Below, piece by piece: positions 1-10,432 of a stretch of DNA of 39,568 nt. Origin of the DNA: Gammaproteobacteria bacterium (lineage in GTDB: Bacteria; Pseudomonadota; Gammaproteobacteria; JAADHS01); assembly GCA_013151745.1 (NCBI GenBank), contig JAADHS010000059.1:1-39568 (forward strand), read 5' to 3'. Within the stretch, counting starts at the first letter, position 1; each line of letters opens with the position of its first letter. The position numbers and the translations under genes are program-made. The notes below the pieces were generated by a model. It saw nothing but the letters and a program-made list of their open reading frames with translations, made no database searches and had not been told where the DNA came from.

Positions 1-793
1 CCAGTTCGAATACGAGTTTACTGCCAATATACGCCAGCAACAGCATAAAAAAACCGCCTAGAGTCCAGCGTACGGCAATTTTACCTCGCCACCCATAGCG
101 CCAGCGTCCCCATAGTAGGGTCGCAAAAAACAGCCAGGCAGCAAGAGCCAGTACGGTTTTATGTACCATGTGCTGAGCAAACATATCCTCCAGGAATACA
201 AAACCACTCGCCAAAGAGAGGGTTTGTAAAAAAAACCCAACGCCTATCATTTGAAATAACAATTTTTCCATGGTTTGTAATGGCGGTAACGACCGGATAA
301 AACCACCCGGTTTACGATTACGTAAATGTTTGTTTTGTATAGCAAGCAACAAGGCTTGAATCGCCGCAATATTAAGCAAACTAAAGGCAAGTATTGAAAT
401 TAAAATATGTAAATCCAAACCGACTTTGGCATCATTTAAATGCGCATTGCTAGCGGGAAAAAGTAAAGAAAGTGCGGCGAATATTGCCGCTAAAGGTAGA
501 ATGGCCAGCCCTAGATTTTCTACTGGTTTAGTGATGGCGGCAACCAGAACAAGAAATGCGCCTAGCCAGGTCAAAAGCGATAAAGCATTGAAAAAACTAA
601 GATTAAGACCCGCTTCGGTAATAATTGTAGCGTAAACTACAAGCCCATGAAGTGTTGTGGCTCCCATCCCGACGGCAATAGGTATTTTTTTATCTTTAGT
701 ACCGTCGATACCTTTCAACAGTCGAGTACCGAGAGAAAACGTCACCCAAAAATAAAGGATTACTGCTGTTGCGCCAAAAAAAATAGTACTCAT
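1..793 (-). CDS. ypjD: CcsA/YpjD-like cytochrome c assembly family inner-membrane protein (partial, runs off left edge)
   Basis: Reverse-strand frame open from ATG at 793 to the window edge (MSTIFFGATAVILYFWVTFSLGTRLLKGIDGTKDKK...); hydrophobic multi-TM; position upstream of ffh is typical of ypjD in gammaproteobacteria. Missing from the ORF track because no stop lies in the window. Confidence 0.75.
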   Translation of the reverse strand, partial: MSTIFFGATAVILYFWVTFSLGTRLLKGIDGTKDKKIPIAVGMGATTLHGLVVYATIITEAGLNLSFFNALSLLTWLGAFLVLVAAITKPVENLGLAILPLAAIFAALSLLFPASNAHLNDAKVGLDLHILISILAFSLLNIAAIQALLLAIQNKHLRNRKPGGFIRSLPPLQTMEKLLFQMIGVGFFLQTLSLASGFVFLEDMFAQHMVHKTVLALAAWLFFATLLWGRWRYGWRGKIAVRWTLGGFFMLLLAYIGSKLVFEL

Positions 794-1048
794 GTTTTCT
801 GTTTTTTGTACGCTATAAGACTCAGGGCACATCTATCTATATTGGTTGAAAAGAACACGTGATTTCCCTTTTTTAGCAATAGACATGCTCTTTAACTGAT
901 GTGACTTTAGGTTTATGATTGCAGGTTTCTGTTTGTCAAAAGAGTACGCGAACGAAGCAGAGAGTGCAATAATTTTGTTCTTGGGGTTGTTGTTAGTAGT
1001 TCTTGCTGTTAGCATCGCAGACAACGAATTGCATGGTAAAACAAATAG

Positions 1049-1819
1049 ATGGAACTACGTGTTTTAGGATGTAGTGGTGGGATCGGCGTTAAGCGTCGAA
1101 CGACCTCTTTTCTTGTCGATACCGATATCCTGATTGATGCAGGAAGTGGTTTAGGTGACCTGACTCTGGATGAAATGGCCAGTATTCGTCATGTTTTTCT
1201 TACGCACTCCCATTTGGATCATTTAAATTTTCTGCCATTGATGGTCGATAGTATTTTTGATCGAATTTCCTCGCCAGTCCTTGTTCATGCGCAACCTGCA
1301 ACACTTAAAGTGCTCAAGGATCATATTTTCAATTGGGATATTTGGCCTGACTTTAGCACTTTACCCACGGCCGATAAGCCCGTTATGGCCTACCAAGAAA
1401 TGGCACCCGGTGCCGTGATCGAAATTGCGGGTCGGTCTATAGAAATGATTCCGGTTAACCATATTGTACCGGCAGTGGGTTATAGGGTCGAGTCCAGCCA
1501 GGGTGGGTCTTTCGCGTTCAGCGGCGATACAGCCAATAATAATACCTTTTGGACGGCTCTTAACCGCCACGCCTCTTTAGACCTGCTGATTGTTGAAGCC
1601 GCCTTTTCCAATAAAGATGAAGCGTTGAGTAAAAAGGCACGGCATTACTGCTCAAAAACTTTGGCGGAAGACATTGTACAACTACAACATCGACCACCTG
1701 TTTATTTGACCCACACCAAGCCCGGAGAAGAAGAAACTATATTTTCAGAGTGTCAACAACTCTTTGGTGGTAGAGAGTTGCATCAACTCCAAGTGGGAGA
1801 AAGGTTTCACCTAAAATAA
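1049..1819 (+). CDS. MBL-fold metallohydrolase, class II 3',5'-cyclic-nucleotide phosphodiesterase-like
   Basis: HSHLDH metal-binding motif, N-terminal LGCSGG, FSGDT; 256 aa. Confidence 0.75.
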   Translation: MELRVLGCSGGIGVKRRTTSFLVDTDILIDAGSGLGDLTLDEMASIRHVFLTHSHLDHLNFLPLMVDSIFDRISSPVLVHAQPATLKVLKDHIFNWDIWPDFSTLPTADKPVMAYQEMAPGAVIEIAGRSIEMIPVNHIVPAVGYRVESSQGGSFAFSGDTANNNTFWTALNRHASLDLLIVEAAFSNKDEALSKKARHYCSKTLAEDIVQLQHRPPVYLTHTKPGEEETIFSECQQLFGGRELHQLQVGERFHLK

Positions 1820-1913
1820 TATCTCCCCGTTCCCTAAGCTTCTCTCTAAAACTTGAGTTATAATCTCAAATTCAATGTAGTTTATTCAGTGATTCAGCAA
1901 GGAAATTGTAATT

Positions 1914-3275
1914 ATGTTTGATAATTTGTCGGATCGTCTAGGCCAAACAATTAAACGATTGAGAGGTCAGGGGCGACTCACTGACGACAATATCAAGGAA
2001 GCCTTACGTGACGTGCGTATGGCTTTGTTGGAAGCCGATGTTGCGCTGCCCGTAGTACGTGGTTTTGTCGAAAAAGTGCGTGAACGGGCGGTGGGTCAGG
2101 AGGTGATGAAAAGTTTGTCTCCAGGGCAGGCATTGGTCAAAGTGGTTAATGATGAATTGGTTACTATTATGGGGAAAGCCAATGAGTCACTGAATCTGAC
2201 GACCCAGCCTCCTGCCGTTGTTTTGATGGCGGGTCTTCAGGGTTCAGGTAAAACAACCAGCGTGGCTAAATTGGCGCGATTTTTAAAAGAGCGCGAAAAG
2301 AAAAGCGTACTTGTCGCGAGTTGCGATATTTACCGTCCAGCAGCGATAGACCAGCTCAAGACGCTGGCCGGCGAAGTCAGTGCAGAATTTTTTCCCAGCA
2401 CGATAGAAGACAAACCGGTAAAAATAGCCAAAGCCGCTTTGAAATATGCCAAAAAGCATATGATAGACGTGGTAATCATAGATACAGCTGGGCGTCTTCA
2501 TATTGATGTGAATATGATGTCCGAAATCAAGGATATTCATCAGGCCATTAATCCCGTCGAAACCTTATTTGTTGTGGATAGCATGACCGGGCAAGATGCG
2601 GCGAATACAGCCAAGGCGTTTAATGACGCCTTGGCCTTAACTGGCGTGATACTGACCAAAACAGATGGTGATGCTCGCGGCGGTGCCGCCCTTTCCTTAC
2701 GGGAAATTACAGGAAAACCCATTAAATTTCTTGGTATAGGTGAGAAAACGGATGCTTTGGAGGCCTTTCATCCTGATCGGGTCGCCTCACGTATTTTAGG
2801 CATGGGCGACATTCTCAGCCTAGTAGAGCAAGCTGAACATAAGGTTGACCGGGAAGAAGCGGAAAAGCTGGCGAAAAAACTGAAAAAGGGAAAAAAATTT
2901 ACGCTGGAAGACTTTCGTACACAAATTCAGCAAATGAAAAATATGGGTGGGATTTCCAAGCTGGTCGATAAGCTACCCGGGATGGGGGACGTGCCCAACC
3001 AAGTTAAAGATCAAATCAATGATAAAGAATTCAACAGGCAAGAGGCAATCATCAATTCCATGACCCCCAAAGAAAGGGTGCACCCTCAGTTAATCAAAGG
3101 ATCAAGAAAACGGCGTATTGCTGCGGGTTCCGGTACCCAGATACAAGATGTAAACCGTTTACTGAAACAATTTACCCAAATGCAAAAAATGATGAAAAAA
3201 ATGTCCAAAGGGGGAATGAAAAACATGTTAAGAGGTATGAAAGGTCGCATGCCACCAGGCGGCATGCCGTTTTAG
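1914..3275 (+). CDS. ffh: Signal recognition particle protein Ffh
   Basis: GLQGSGKTT G1 loop, DTAGR, TKTDGDARGG, Met-rich C-terminal M domain. Confidence 0.98.
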   Translation: MFDNLSDRLGQTIKRLRGQGRLTDDNIKEALRDVRMALLEADVALPVVRGFVEKVRERAVGQEVMKSLSPGQALVKVVNDELVTIMGKANESLNLTTQPPAVVLMAGLQGSGKTTSVAKLARFLKEREKKSVLVASCDIYRPAAIDQLKTLAGEVSAEFFPSTIEDKPVKIAKAALKYAKKHMIDVVIIDTAGRLHIDVNMMSEIKDIHQAINPVETLFVVDSMTGQDAANTAKAFNDALALTGVILTKTDGDARGGAALSLREITGKPIKFLGIGEKTDALEAFHPDRVASRILGMGDILSLVEQAEHKVDREEAEKLAKKLKKGKKFTLEDFRTQIQQMKNMGGISKLVDKLPGMGDVPNQVKDQINDKEFNRQEAIINSMTPKERVHPQLIKGSRKRRIAAGSGTQIQDVNRLLKQFTQMQKMMKKMSKGGMKNMLRGMKGRMPPGGMPF

Positions 3276-3283
3276 TCGCGTCA

Positions 3284-3361
3284 TGCTAGGAGGCTCTCCG
3301 AGAACAGACGGGATCTACTGCGACCAAGCTACGATCGCTATTCTCGGACAGCCTCCTAGCA
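3284..3361. repeat. Element A copy 1: foldback element with 21-bp terminal inverted repeats (1 mismatch)
   Basis: tgctaggaggctctccgagaa ... ttctcggacagcctcctagca; shares ends and interior sequence with 27256-27374 (reversed). May double as the ffh terminator. Confidence 0.85.
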
Positions 3362-3469
3362 AAATATAACATTTGTATTTTAAGATAATATTTCGTAGAA
3401 TACTCTGTTTTTTCCGGGATAGGATCCTGGAGCAATATTCCGAACATAAGTTAAAGGCATTATTAAATT

Positions 3470-3742
3470 ATGGTAACTATTCGACTTGCACGAGGCGGCG
3501 CTAAAAAACGGCCATTTTATCACCTGGTGGTTACGGATTCGCGGAGTCGTCGCGATAGTCGTTACATTGAGCGCCTGGGGTTTTTTAACCCGGTGGCACG
3601 AGGTAACGAAGAAAAGTTACGCCTGGATTCAGCTCGCATTGATCATTGGTTGGCGCAAGGCGCTCAAACCTCAGATCGGGTAGCGAACTTGTTAAAAGGA
3701 GCTAAAGTAGCACAAGCTGCTGCTGCGACGGCTGCAGAATAA
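3470..3742 (+). CDS. rpsP: 30S ribosomal protein S16
   Basis: [41 protein letters not shown] is diagnostic. Confidence 0.98.
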   Translation: MVTIRLARGGAKKRPFYHLVVTDSRSRRDSRYIERLGFFNPVARGNEEKLRLDSARIDHWLAQGAQTSDRVANLLKGAKVAQAAAATAAE

Positions 3743-3785
3743 CCGACAGAACCAGGGTCGGTCGTTATACACTTGACTTAATAGT

Positions 3786-4298
3786 ATGAGTAAAACTGAA
3801 GAGCAGCGCGTTCTGGTTGGCCGAGTCAGTACCTTTTATGGCCTTAAGGGTGGGCTAAAGATTTTTTCTTACACTGACCCTCGCGAAAATATCATTAACT
3901 ATTCGCCGTGGCAGCTTAATTGTGATAATACTTGGCTAACGTATAATTTGCGGTCTGGACAACGACACGGAAAAACCGTCATTGCAGAGCTTCAGGGTAT
4001 CGAAAACAGAGATCAGGCTGCGGCCTTACTGGGTGCTGACATTGCCGTCTCAAGGAATCAACTGCCAGCGAAGACAGAAGGTGAATATTATTGGGCAGAC
4101 CTTGTCGGGCTGAATGTCATCAACACGAATGGTGTCACACTGGGTCAAGTTGATCATTTGATTGAAACCGGAGCCAATGATGTCTTGGTGTTAACAGGAG
4201 AGCGTGAGCGGCTGATCCCTTACGTTAGAGACTCAGTAGTGGTCTCAGTTAATTTAGATACGGCAGTGATCCAGGTCGACTGGGATCCTGATTTTTAG
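3786..4298 (+). CDS. rimM: Ribosome maturation factor RimM
   Basis: VGRVSTFYGLKGGLKIFSYTDP and synteny rpsP-rimM-trmD-rplS. Confidence 0.95.
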   Translation: MSKTEEQRVLVGRVSTFYGLKGGLKIFSYTDPRENIINYSPWQLNCDNTWLTYNLRSGQRHGKTVIAELQGIENRDQAAALLGADIAVSRNQLPAKTEGEYYWADLVGLNVINTNGVTLGQVDHLIETGANDVLVLTGERERLIPYVRDSVVVSVNLDTAVIQVDWDPDF

Positions 4299-4301
4299 TT
4301 T

Positions 4302-5039
4302 ATGCGCTTTGATGTGGTCTCACTCTTTCCCGATATGTTTCGTATTTTATCGGAAGAAGGCGTGGTGGGTCGAGCCCTGAATCGTGGCTTGATTGACCTG
4401 CAGATCTGGAATCCCAGATCATTTACTAACGATCCGCACCGTACTGTAGATGACCGTCCCTATGGCGGTGGCCCAGGGATGCTAATGAAACCCGCACCGT
4501 TGATCGCAGCGATCAACGCAGCGAAAAAACAGAATAATGGCACAGTAAAAACAGTTTACCTGTCTCCCCAGGGAGCAAGCTTGAACTATAAGAAAATCAA
4601 GACATTTAGTGATGTCTCGCAACTTATTCTGGTTGCGGGACGCTACGAAGGTATCGATGAGCGAGTCATTCAAGCCGAAGTTGATGAAGAATGCTCCATC
4701 GGTGACTATGTACTGAGCGGAGGTGAGCTGGCTGCCATGGTCGTGATTGATGCCGTTGCGAGATTAACCCCCGGCGTTTTGGGCCATCAAGCATCGGCGA
4801 TGCAAGACTCTTTTGTGGGGGGGTTGTTGGACTACCCACATTACACGCGCCCTGAGACGTCGCAATGGGGTGATGTGCCACCGGTTTTGCTGAGTGGAGA
4901 TCATGCTGAGATCACCCGATGGCGTCGCCAACAAGCGCTCGGCCGCACTTGGCAAAGACGCCCTGATTTATTAAGTAAGATCAAACTAACGACAGAGCAG
5001 CAAACGCTGCTAGATGAATTTAAAAAACAAAACCAGTAA
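4302..5039 (+). CDS. trmD: tRNA (guanine37-N1)-methyltransferase
   Basis: [40 protein letters not shown]. Confidence 0.98.
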   Translation: MRFDVVSLFPDMFRILSEEGVVGRALNRGLIDLQIWNPRSFTNDPHRTVDDRPYGGGPGMLMKPAPLIAAINAAKKQNNGTVKTVYLSPQGASLNYKKIKTFSDVSQLILVAGRYEGIDERVIQAEVDEECSIGDYVLSGGELAAMVVIDAVARLTPGVLGHQASAMQDSFVGGLLDYPHYTRPETSQWGDVPPVLLSGDHAEITRWRRQQALGRTWQRRPDLLSKIKLTTEQQTLLDEFKKQNQ

Positions 5040-5057
5040 TTTTGGGGATAGAAAGCA

Positions 5058-5402
5058 ATGAGCAACGTAATTGAAAAAATTGAAGCCGCCCAACTGAAAA
5101 AAGATATCCCGGACTTTGGTCCTGGCGATACGGTTGTGGTTCAAGTGAAAGTGAAAGAAGGCACTCGGGAACGTTTACAGGCATTTGAAGGGATTGTTAT
5201 CGCCAAACGGAACCGGGGTTTGAATTCAGCGTTTACAGTACGAAAAATTTCGCACGGTGAAGGTGTAGAGCGGGTATTTCAAACACACAGCCCTATTATT
5301 CAATCCATCACCGTCAAGCGCCGAGGTTTGGTACGTCGTGCAAAATTGTATTATTTGCGTGAACTGCAAGGCAAGGCTGCTCGCATTAAAGAAAAGTTGT
5401 AA
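5058..5402 (+). CDS. rplS: 50S ribosomal protein L19
   Basis: [44 protein letters not shown]. Confidence 0.98.
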   Translation: MSNVIEKIEAAQLKKDIPDFGPGDTVVVQVKVKEGTRERLQAFEGIVIAKRNRGLNSAFTVRKISHGEGVERVFQTHSPIIQSITVKRRGLVRRAKLYYLRELQGKAARIKEKL

Positions 5403-5419
5403 CGATAACAGAGACTGTG

Positions 5420-5446
5420 CCCCCTGAAATCTGCCATTTCAGGGGG
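5420..5446 (+). terminator. Strong hairpin downstream of rplS
   Basis: ccccctgaaat-ctgcc-atttcaggggg, 11-bp perfect stem 18 nt after the rplS stop; no clear U-tract. Confidence 0.7.
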
Positions 5447-5491
5447 TGTCTGAACCGTAATAATTAATTTTAACGCCTCTCCAAGCAACCC

Positions 5492-6349
5492 TCATGTCTT
5501 ATAAAATTTATAAGACAGCATTTTATAATATAATTTGGCCGCTAAATATTGTGGTGATTGCAAACCTGCAATAGGTGCCAACTCTACAATATCAAACCCC
5601 ACCACATTTTTGCTATCAAAAGTAGACTTCAAAAGTCTTGTTATCGTGTACCAGTCCAAACCTCCCGGTTCCGGTGTCCCTGTAGCGGGCATGATAGAGG
5701 GGTCCAATGCATCCAGGTCTACAGTAATATATACGTTATCAGTCATGTTTTTTAGAGCCGACACTATCCATTTCTCATCACGCTGAATATCACTTGCAAA
5801 ATAAGTTTGATCATAATTCATGTGCTCTTTTTCAGAAATATCCATGCTTCTTATACCCACCTGAATCAGGTTGCAATTTTGACTCGCATCATAAACCGCA
5901 CAAGCATGATTGTATGGCGTACCGTTATAACAAGGTCGCAAATCAGCATGAGCATCTATTTGTAAAACCGTCAGATTTTCAAAGTATTCGTAATGCGCTT
6001 TTATCAAGCCAATGCTGATACTGTGTTCCCCACCCAGAAAAGTAAGAAACTTTTGCTCTCTTAATAAGTTTTTAGTTGCATTATAGGTATAACGGAACAT
6101 GTCGGAAGGATCTTTGAAAGGCGGGCTTTCATCCAGCAGGTAAATACCCTTTTTATAAACCTCGTAGTCCGTTTCAATATCGTACAGCTCCATATTTTCG
6201 GCAGCTTCCAGAAACGCCTCATAAGCGAGATCAGCCCCTTTACCCCATGTACTTGTTCCGTCGTAAGGAATGGATTGAAGGTATATTTTCGCTTTTTCCC
6301 TGTTAGCATAATCGTGAGGTATCGCTGCAAATGTTCGTTGTGAACTCAT
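5492..6349 (-). CDS. speB: Agmatinase / arginase-family ureohydrolase
   Basis: GGEHSIS, IDAHADLRPCYNG, ITVDLDALDPSIMPATGTPEPGG. Confidence 0.92.
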   Translation of the reverse strand: MSSQRTFAAIPHDYANREKAKIYLQSIPYDGTSTWGKGADLAYEAFLEAAENMELYDIETDYEVYKKGIYLLDESPPFKDPSDMFRYTYNATKNLLREQKFLTFLGGEHSISIGLIKAHYEYFENLTVLQIDAHADLRPCYNGTPYNHACAVYDASQNCNLIQVGIRSMDISEKEHMNYDQTYFASDIQRDEKWIVSALKNMTDNVYITVDLDALDPSIMPATGTPEPGGLDWYTITRLLKSTFDSKNVVGFDIVELAPIAGLQSPQYLAAKLYYKMLSYKFYKT

Positions 6350-6459
6350 GATTTATTTTCATTACCTAGGCTGGCTTAGTATAACCAGGAGGGTTTCCCC
6401 CGTTACAATTTCTATTGTCTGTCAGTGATTATATTTTACCCTCCGCGATCAGGAACGTA

Positions 6460-6484
6460 CACGAAATAACGTCGTTATTTCGTG
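6460..6484. terminator. Perfect 12-bp inverted repeat hairpin between speB and the lipoprotein gene
   Basis: cacgaaataacg-t-cgttatttcgtg. Confidence 0.55.
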
Positions 6485-6522
6485 CCCATTTTTTGCAAGA
6501 TAGCCTAAAAAAACGTCTTAGC

Positions 6523-6780
6523 TCAATTCATGGCCTTATCAACAGCCTCCTTTGAAGTATCAAGCAATTCTGTCGCCGCCTCTTGCGAAGCGTCAGTTTT
6601 GTTTTCTATCATTGAGCTGGTTTCTTCCTTTATTTCTATGGCATCATTCTTGAAATCATCAGCAACACCGCTGGTTATTTTTTCCATATCCTGCCCGGTC
6701 TCATCCGCTTGCTCACAGCCTGCAAGCAACAACAAGGATAAACTGAATGCAATTACCGCCGGTCTCATTTTATTTTTCAT
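6523..6780 (-). CDS. Small lipoprotein, unknown function
   Basis: Signal peptide with lipobox (LLLLAGC), 85 aa, charged amphipathic C-terminus. Confidence 0.65.
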   Translation of the reverse strand: MKNKMRPAVIAFSLSLLLLAGCEQADETGQDMEKITSGVADDFKNDAIEIKEETSSMIENKTDASQEAATELLDTSKEAVDKAMN

Positions 6781-6880
6781 CTCTTTACTCCCCTTTACTT
6801 ATAATTTTTGGTGGCTATAACATTTTAATTACCTTGCCATAGCCACCTTGTACTATCTCTCTATAAATATGGCCGAAAAT

Positions 6881-7132
6881 TTATGGTTGTAGTGCAGCCG
6901 CCAGTTCAGATGGCTGAAGTGAACCATTGCCATCAATATCTAATTCACTGAACCTGTCACCTATCCCTTGCAACCCCTGCACTTCTTCAGGAGAGAGATT
7001 ACCGTCTTGATTCGCATCTAACGAGGTAAATGGATCAGCTGGCTGTGTCGGTGCCATATCATCTTGGGCAAACACATAACTGCTGCTTGCTGCAAAACCT
7101 AATACCATGGCCATAATGATTGTTTTCTTCAT
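6881..7132 (-). CDS. Secreted EF-hand domain protein
   Basis: Signal peptide; two EF loops DANQDGNLSPEE and DIDGNGSLQPSE. Confidence 0.8.
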   Translation of the reverse strand: MKKTIIMAMVLGFAASSSYVFAQDDMAPTQPADPFTSLDANQDGNLSPEEVQGLQGIGDRFSELDIDGNGSLQPSELAAALQP

Positions 7133-7534
7133 AATTAACTCCCTGTTAATTTAGTCTTTAATCTTAAGTTAAAGTCATATCCATGCTGATCACAACAAGT
7201 AGCCAGCACACACAAGGAAAAGCAATTTTCAGGCCAAAAAGCAAAATCGAATAAAAAACAAATATATAATAATAAAAAAGGAGGTAAAAAAAATTACATC
7301 TTTGTAAGAACGTTTCTTTTAAGAGACAAAACCATAAATTTTTAACATAACTTTATTATGCAAAACTTAAAGTGTTTTTCTAATCTTAGCTAAACTTACA
7401 ACCTCTGGTATGATGAGCATGAACTCTTTAGGATATTCTGTGTCTTCAAATCTAGAACGTAGGGTTAAGACGATCAAGGGACAGTAATCACGGTTTTGCC
7501 TACCGTGTTGTCATTTTTAATTTAGAGAGTAATT

Positions 7535-8374
7535 ATGAATAAAAGTATTATTTATCTGTTAAGTTTATCTATGGTGGGCTTAGGATTCGTTGCTAAAGCA
7601 GATCAACGCACGGTGCAGTCACCCTCTATTTTTGGCTTTGAATCCCCTTCAACAACAAAAGTTGCAGAGGTTGCGAAAACGACAGAACCACAATATGCAA
7701 CCGCTATCACCAAATCTCTGGAGTCTTTCGCTCCAGGTTTAAAAGCTGACAGCATTAAACCGATAGCAGCGCCCCGATTTTATGAAGTTACTTTTGGAGC
7801 TGAAGTTGTTTATATTTCTCAAGATGGCCTTTACATGCTCCAAGGCGACCTCGTCGATATAGAACGACGCATTAATCTTACTGAAAATGTTCGCGGAGCA
7901 GGTCGTCTTAAATTAATCGAAGCATTAGACGAATCAGAAATGATTGTTTTCGCGCCAAAAAAAGTAAAATATACCGTTACCGTATTCACCGATATTGACT
8001 GCCCCTATTGCCGCAAATTTCATGATGAAATGGCGGAATATAATGATCTGGGAATTTCAATACGTTACTTAGCTTACCCAAGAGCAGGAATAGGGTCCAA
8101 GTCTTATGATAAAATTGTTGCTGCTTGGTGCTCAAAAGATCCTAAAGCGGCAATGACGCTGGCAAAAGCAGGAAAGAAAATCAAGAAAGAAATAGAAGAT
8201 TGCAAAGACCCCGTACGCGAACACATGGAGTTGGTACGTGTGCTGGGTGTAACAGGAACCCCCGCCCTGATTTTCGAAGATGGCACTTTAATTCCTGGCT
8301 ATGTGCCCGCTGAACGCTTGATTACCCTGCTTGAAGAGAATAAACAGCAACATCAATTGAGAACGATAGATTAA
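7535..8374 (+). CDS. dsbC: Thiol:disulfide interchange protein DsbC-like
   Basis: Signal peptide, FTDIDCPYCRKFHDEM active site, VTGTPALIFEDG cis-Pro loop. Confidence 0.92.
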   Translation: MNKSIIYLLSLSMVGLGFVAKADQRTVQSPSIFGFESPSTTKVAEVAKTTEPQYATAITKSLESFAPGLKADSIKPIAAPRFYEVTFGAEVVYISQDGLYMLQGDLVDIERRINLTENVRGAGRLKLIEALDESEMIVFAPKKVKYTVTVFTDIDCPYCRKFHDEMAEYNDLGISIRYLAYPRAGIGSKSYDKIVAAWCSKDPKAAMTLAKAGKKIKKEIEDCKDPVREHMELVRVLGVTGTPALIFEDGTLIPGYVPAERLITLLEENKQQHQLRTID

Positions 8375-8408
8375 AAAACATTAACCCTATCGTTGATCGT
8401 TACTGTGG

Positions 8409-9659
8409 TTACATGGCGCGTTCTTTTCGCCAACGGTTCTTGACGTCTTTTACCGCTAAAATGCGCTTCATGCGTAGCTCTTCTCCAACGCGAGCACCCG
8501 TAACCCCTTGCGCCAGAATATCGTTTGGAGAAACCTTGCGCACGACACCAAAGCACTCACGCAAATAATTGAGTTGCGGGTAGTCTCTATCTTCAAAGCC
8601 CAGGCGCCCCCGAAAATCCGCTTCGCACGCCGTTAAAAACCGCTCTAACCGATCAGAATTGCGAAAGGCATCTAGCCGTTCAAATATTCTTAACACCGTA
8701 TTTGATCTCAACTCCAACGCACGATGAGCATCAAGATGTAGCTTCGAAACCAAGACACCCAATTGGCGATATTCTTTTGGTGATTTCAAGCGATCACACA
8801 ACATGTGAACCAACGGCACCCCTAAGTTTTCGTGATTGTGGTGCCGGGGCCACTTCTCTCGTGGTGTAACGCCTTTACCCAGGTCGTGCACCAACGCAGC
8901 AAAACGCGTCATTGGATCCGGAGTCAACTGTGCAGCCATATCGACAACCATCATAACGTGAACAAAGGTGTCTACTTCCGGGTGGTATGTTGCTCTTTGT
9001 GGCACACCATCCAGCGTGGCCAGCTCTGGAAACAATCGCGCTAGTGCGCCACAATCATGTAAGGTGAGAAAGAATGGTGAGGGTTGTCTTTCGTTTAATG
9101 CTTTCCATAACTCAGTCCAGACTCGTTCAGGGGTTAAGGTATCAACTTCGCCACGCTGAACCATGTCTTTCATCAGCATCATCGTTTTCGGCGCAATCCT
9201 ATATCCGAAACGTGCAGCAAATCGAGCGACACGTAAAATTCGCACTGGGTCTTCAGAAAATGCCTCCGTCACATGACGCAATAGACCGGCCTCAAGATCG
9301 GCCTGGCCACCATAAGGATCAATTAACTTTCCGTTAGATGTCATAGCAATAGCGTTAATTGTAAGATCTCTACGTGCAAGATCTTCCTCTAAGGTAACCT
9401 CAGGCTGCGCAGAGACCTTAAAACCTTGGTACCCCAATTCTGTTTTGCGTTCTGTTCTAGCCAATGCATACTCTTCTTTAGTTTCCGGATGGAGAAACAC
9501 AGGGAAATTAGCACTGACTCGGATAAACCCCAGAGCCAACACCTCTTCTTCGGTATGACCAACGATCACCCAGTCTCGGTCTTTTGGGTTCAGCCCCAAC
9601 AAGGTATCCCTTACATACCCACCTACTCTATAAGCGTTGATTGGTAGAGACATATACAA
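8409..9659 (-). CDS. cca: CCA tRNA nucleotidyltransferase with HD domain
   Basis: YRVGGYVRDTLLG, DRDWVIVG, RRDLTINAIA, FAALVHDLGKG. Confidence 0.95.
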   Translation of the reverse strand: MYMSLPINAYRVGGYVRDTLLGLNPKDRDWVIVGHTEEEVLALGFIRVSANFPVFLHPETKEEYALARTERKTELGYQGFKVSAQPEVTLEEDLARRDLTINAIAMTSNGKLIDPYGGQADLEAGLLRHVTEAFSEDPVRILRVARFAARFGYRIAPKTMMLMKDMVQRGEVDTLTPERVWTELWKALNERQPSPFFLTLHDCGALARLFPELATLDGVPQRATYHPEVDTFVHVMMVVDMAAQLTPDPMTRFAALVHDLGKGVTPREKWPRHHNHENLGVPLVHMLCDRLKSPKEYRQLGVLVSKLHLDAHRALELRSNTVLRIFERLDAFRNSDRLERFLTACEADFRGRLGFEDRDYPQLNYLRECFGVVRKVSPNDILAQGVTGARVGEELRMKRILAVKDVKNRWRKERAM

Positions 9660-9747
9660 CCTTCATTTAAAAAATTTACTACTTTTCATTGTAAAACAGC
9701 TTTTATGCTCTAACCTGGAACCCACAATGAGCTGCGTCGATCTAAAC

Positions 9748-10332
9748 TTATTGTCGTAGCTTACAAGCGTAATTAATATAGCCTGCCGAACCTTTTTGGG
9801 ATAATTCCCGTGCGGGAACACCGGCAACAACGGTATGATCTGGAACATCTTTGGTGACCACCGCATTGGCACCAATAGCAACATTGTTTCCCACCGTGAT
9901 CGAACCTATTATTTTTGCGCCAGGTCCAATATAAACATTATCACCAATCCGTGGACAGCCCCGTCGAATACCGCGATTGGAGATACCTATCGTTACACCC
10001 TGAGAAATATTACAATTGCGTCCTATACAACAATTAGCACTGACAATAAGAGTACCAAAGTGACCGATATAAAATCCTGGACCAACTTTTGTCGTAAAGG
10101 GAATTGAAATCCCCAGTTTATATCTATAGTGACGCAGCATCCAGCGCCCAAAGATATGCACACTATATTTAAGCAAGGATTGTCCATAGGTGAAACAACA
10201 AAACCGCATCCAAAAACAATATGCGTATCCCTCGCCTGTAAGCAACTCCTGCAATAGAGCGCGCAGAGACGTTTTACCCTCATATCGATACAGATCCGCA
10301 TAAACCAATTGTGTGAAATCTTTGAATTTCAT
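9748..10332 (-). CDS. Left-handed beta-helix acyltransferase, serine O-acetyltransferase-like
   Basis: Hexapeptide repeats (IGRNCNISQGVTIG, IGDNVYIGPGAKIIG, VGNNVAIGANAVVTKDVP). Confidence 0.85.
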   Translation of the reverse strand: MKFKDFTQLVYADLYRYEGKTSLRALLQELLTGEGYAYCFWMRFCCFTYGQSLLKYSVHIFGRWMLRHYRYKLGISIPFTTKVGPGFYIGHFGTLIVSANCCIGRNCNISQGVTIGISNRGIRRGCPRIGDNVYIGPGAKIIGSITVGNNVAIGANAVVTKDVPDHTVVAGVPARELSQKGSAGYINYACKLRQ

Positions 10333-10357
10333 CGGTGATCCTCAATCATCTACATTA

Positions 10358-10395
10358 ACCCTATCGTTGCATAAAAAATCAGGCGCAGGCGCTTA
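10358..10395. repeat. Short interspersed repeat D, copy 1
   Basis: accctatcgttgcataaaaaatcaggcgcaggcgctta; near-matches at 26617 and 11724. Confidence 0.6.
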
Positions 10396-10432
10396 TGGTG
10401 AACAGACTAAACACCATCAAAAATCTCATTAT

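Noticed and set aside
1049-1819. Lactamase-like gene as a resistance or novel insertion beside ffh
   Set aside because: Reads as an ordinary class II cAMP phosphodiesterase-like MBL protein; unusual neighbour but nothing in sequence marks recent insertion.
4482-4955. Reverse-strand ORFs inside trmD
   Set aside because: Shadow ORFs antisense to a well-supported gene; the same applies to ORFs antisense to ffh, cca, the antiporter, dinB and the RND gene.
8364-8397. Hairpin aacgatag...ctatcgtt across the dsbC stop codon
   Set aside because: Only an 8-bp AT-rich stem with a long loop; could be a weak terminator but not strong enough to call separately from repeat D.
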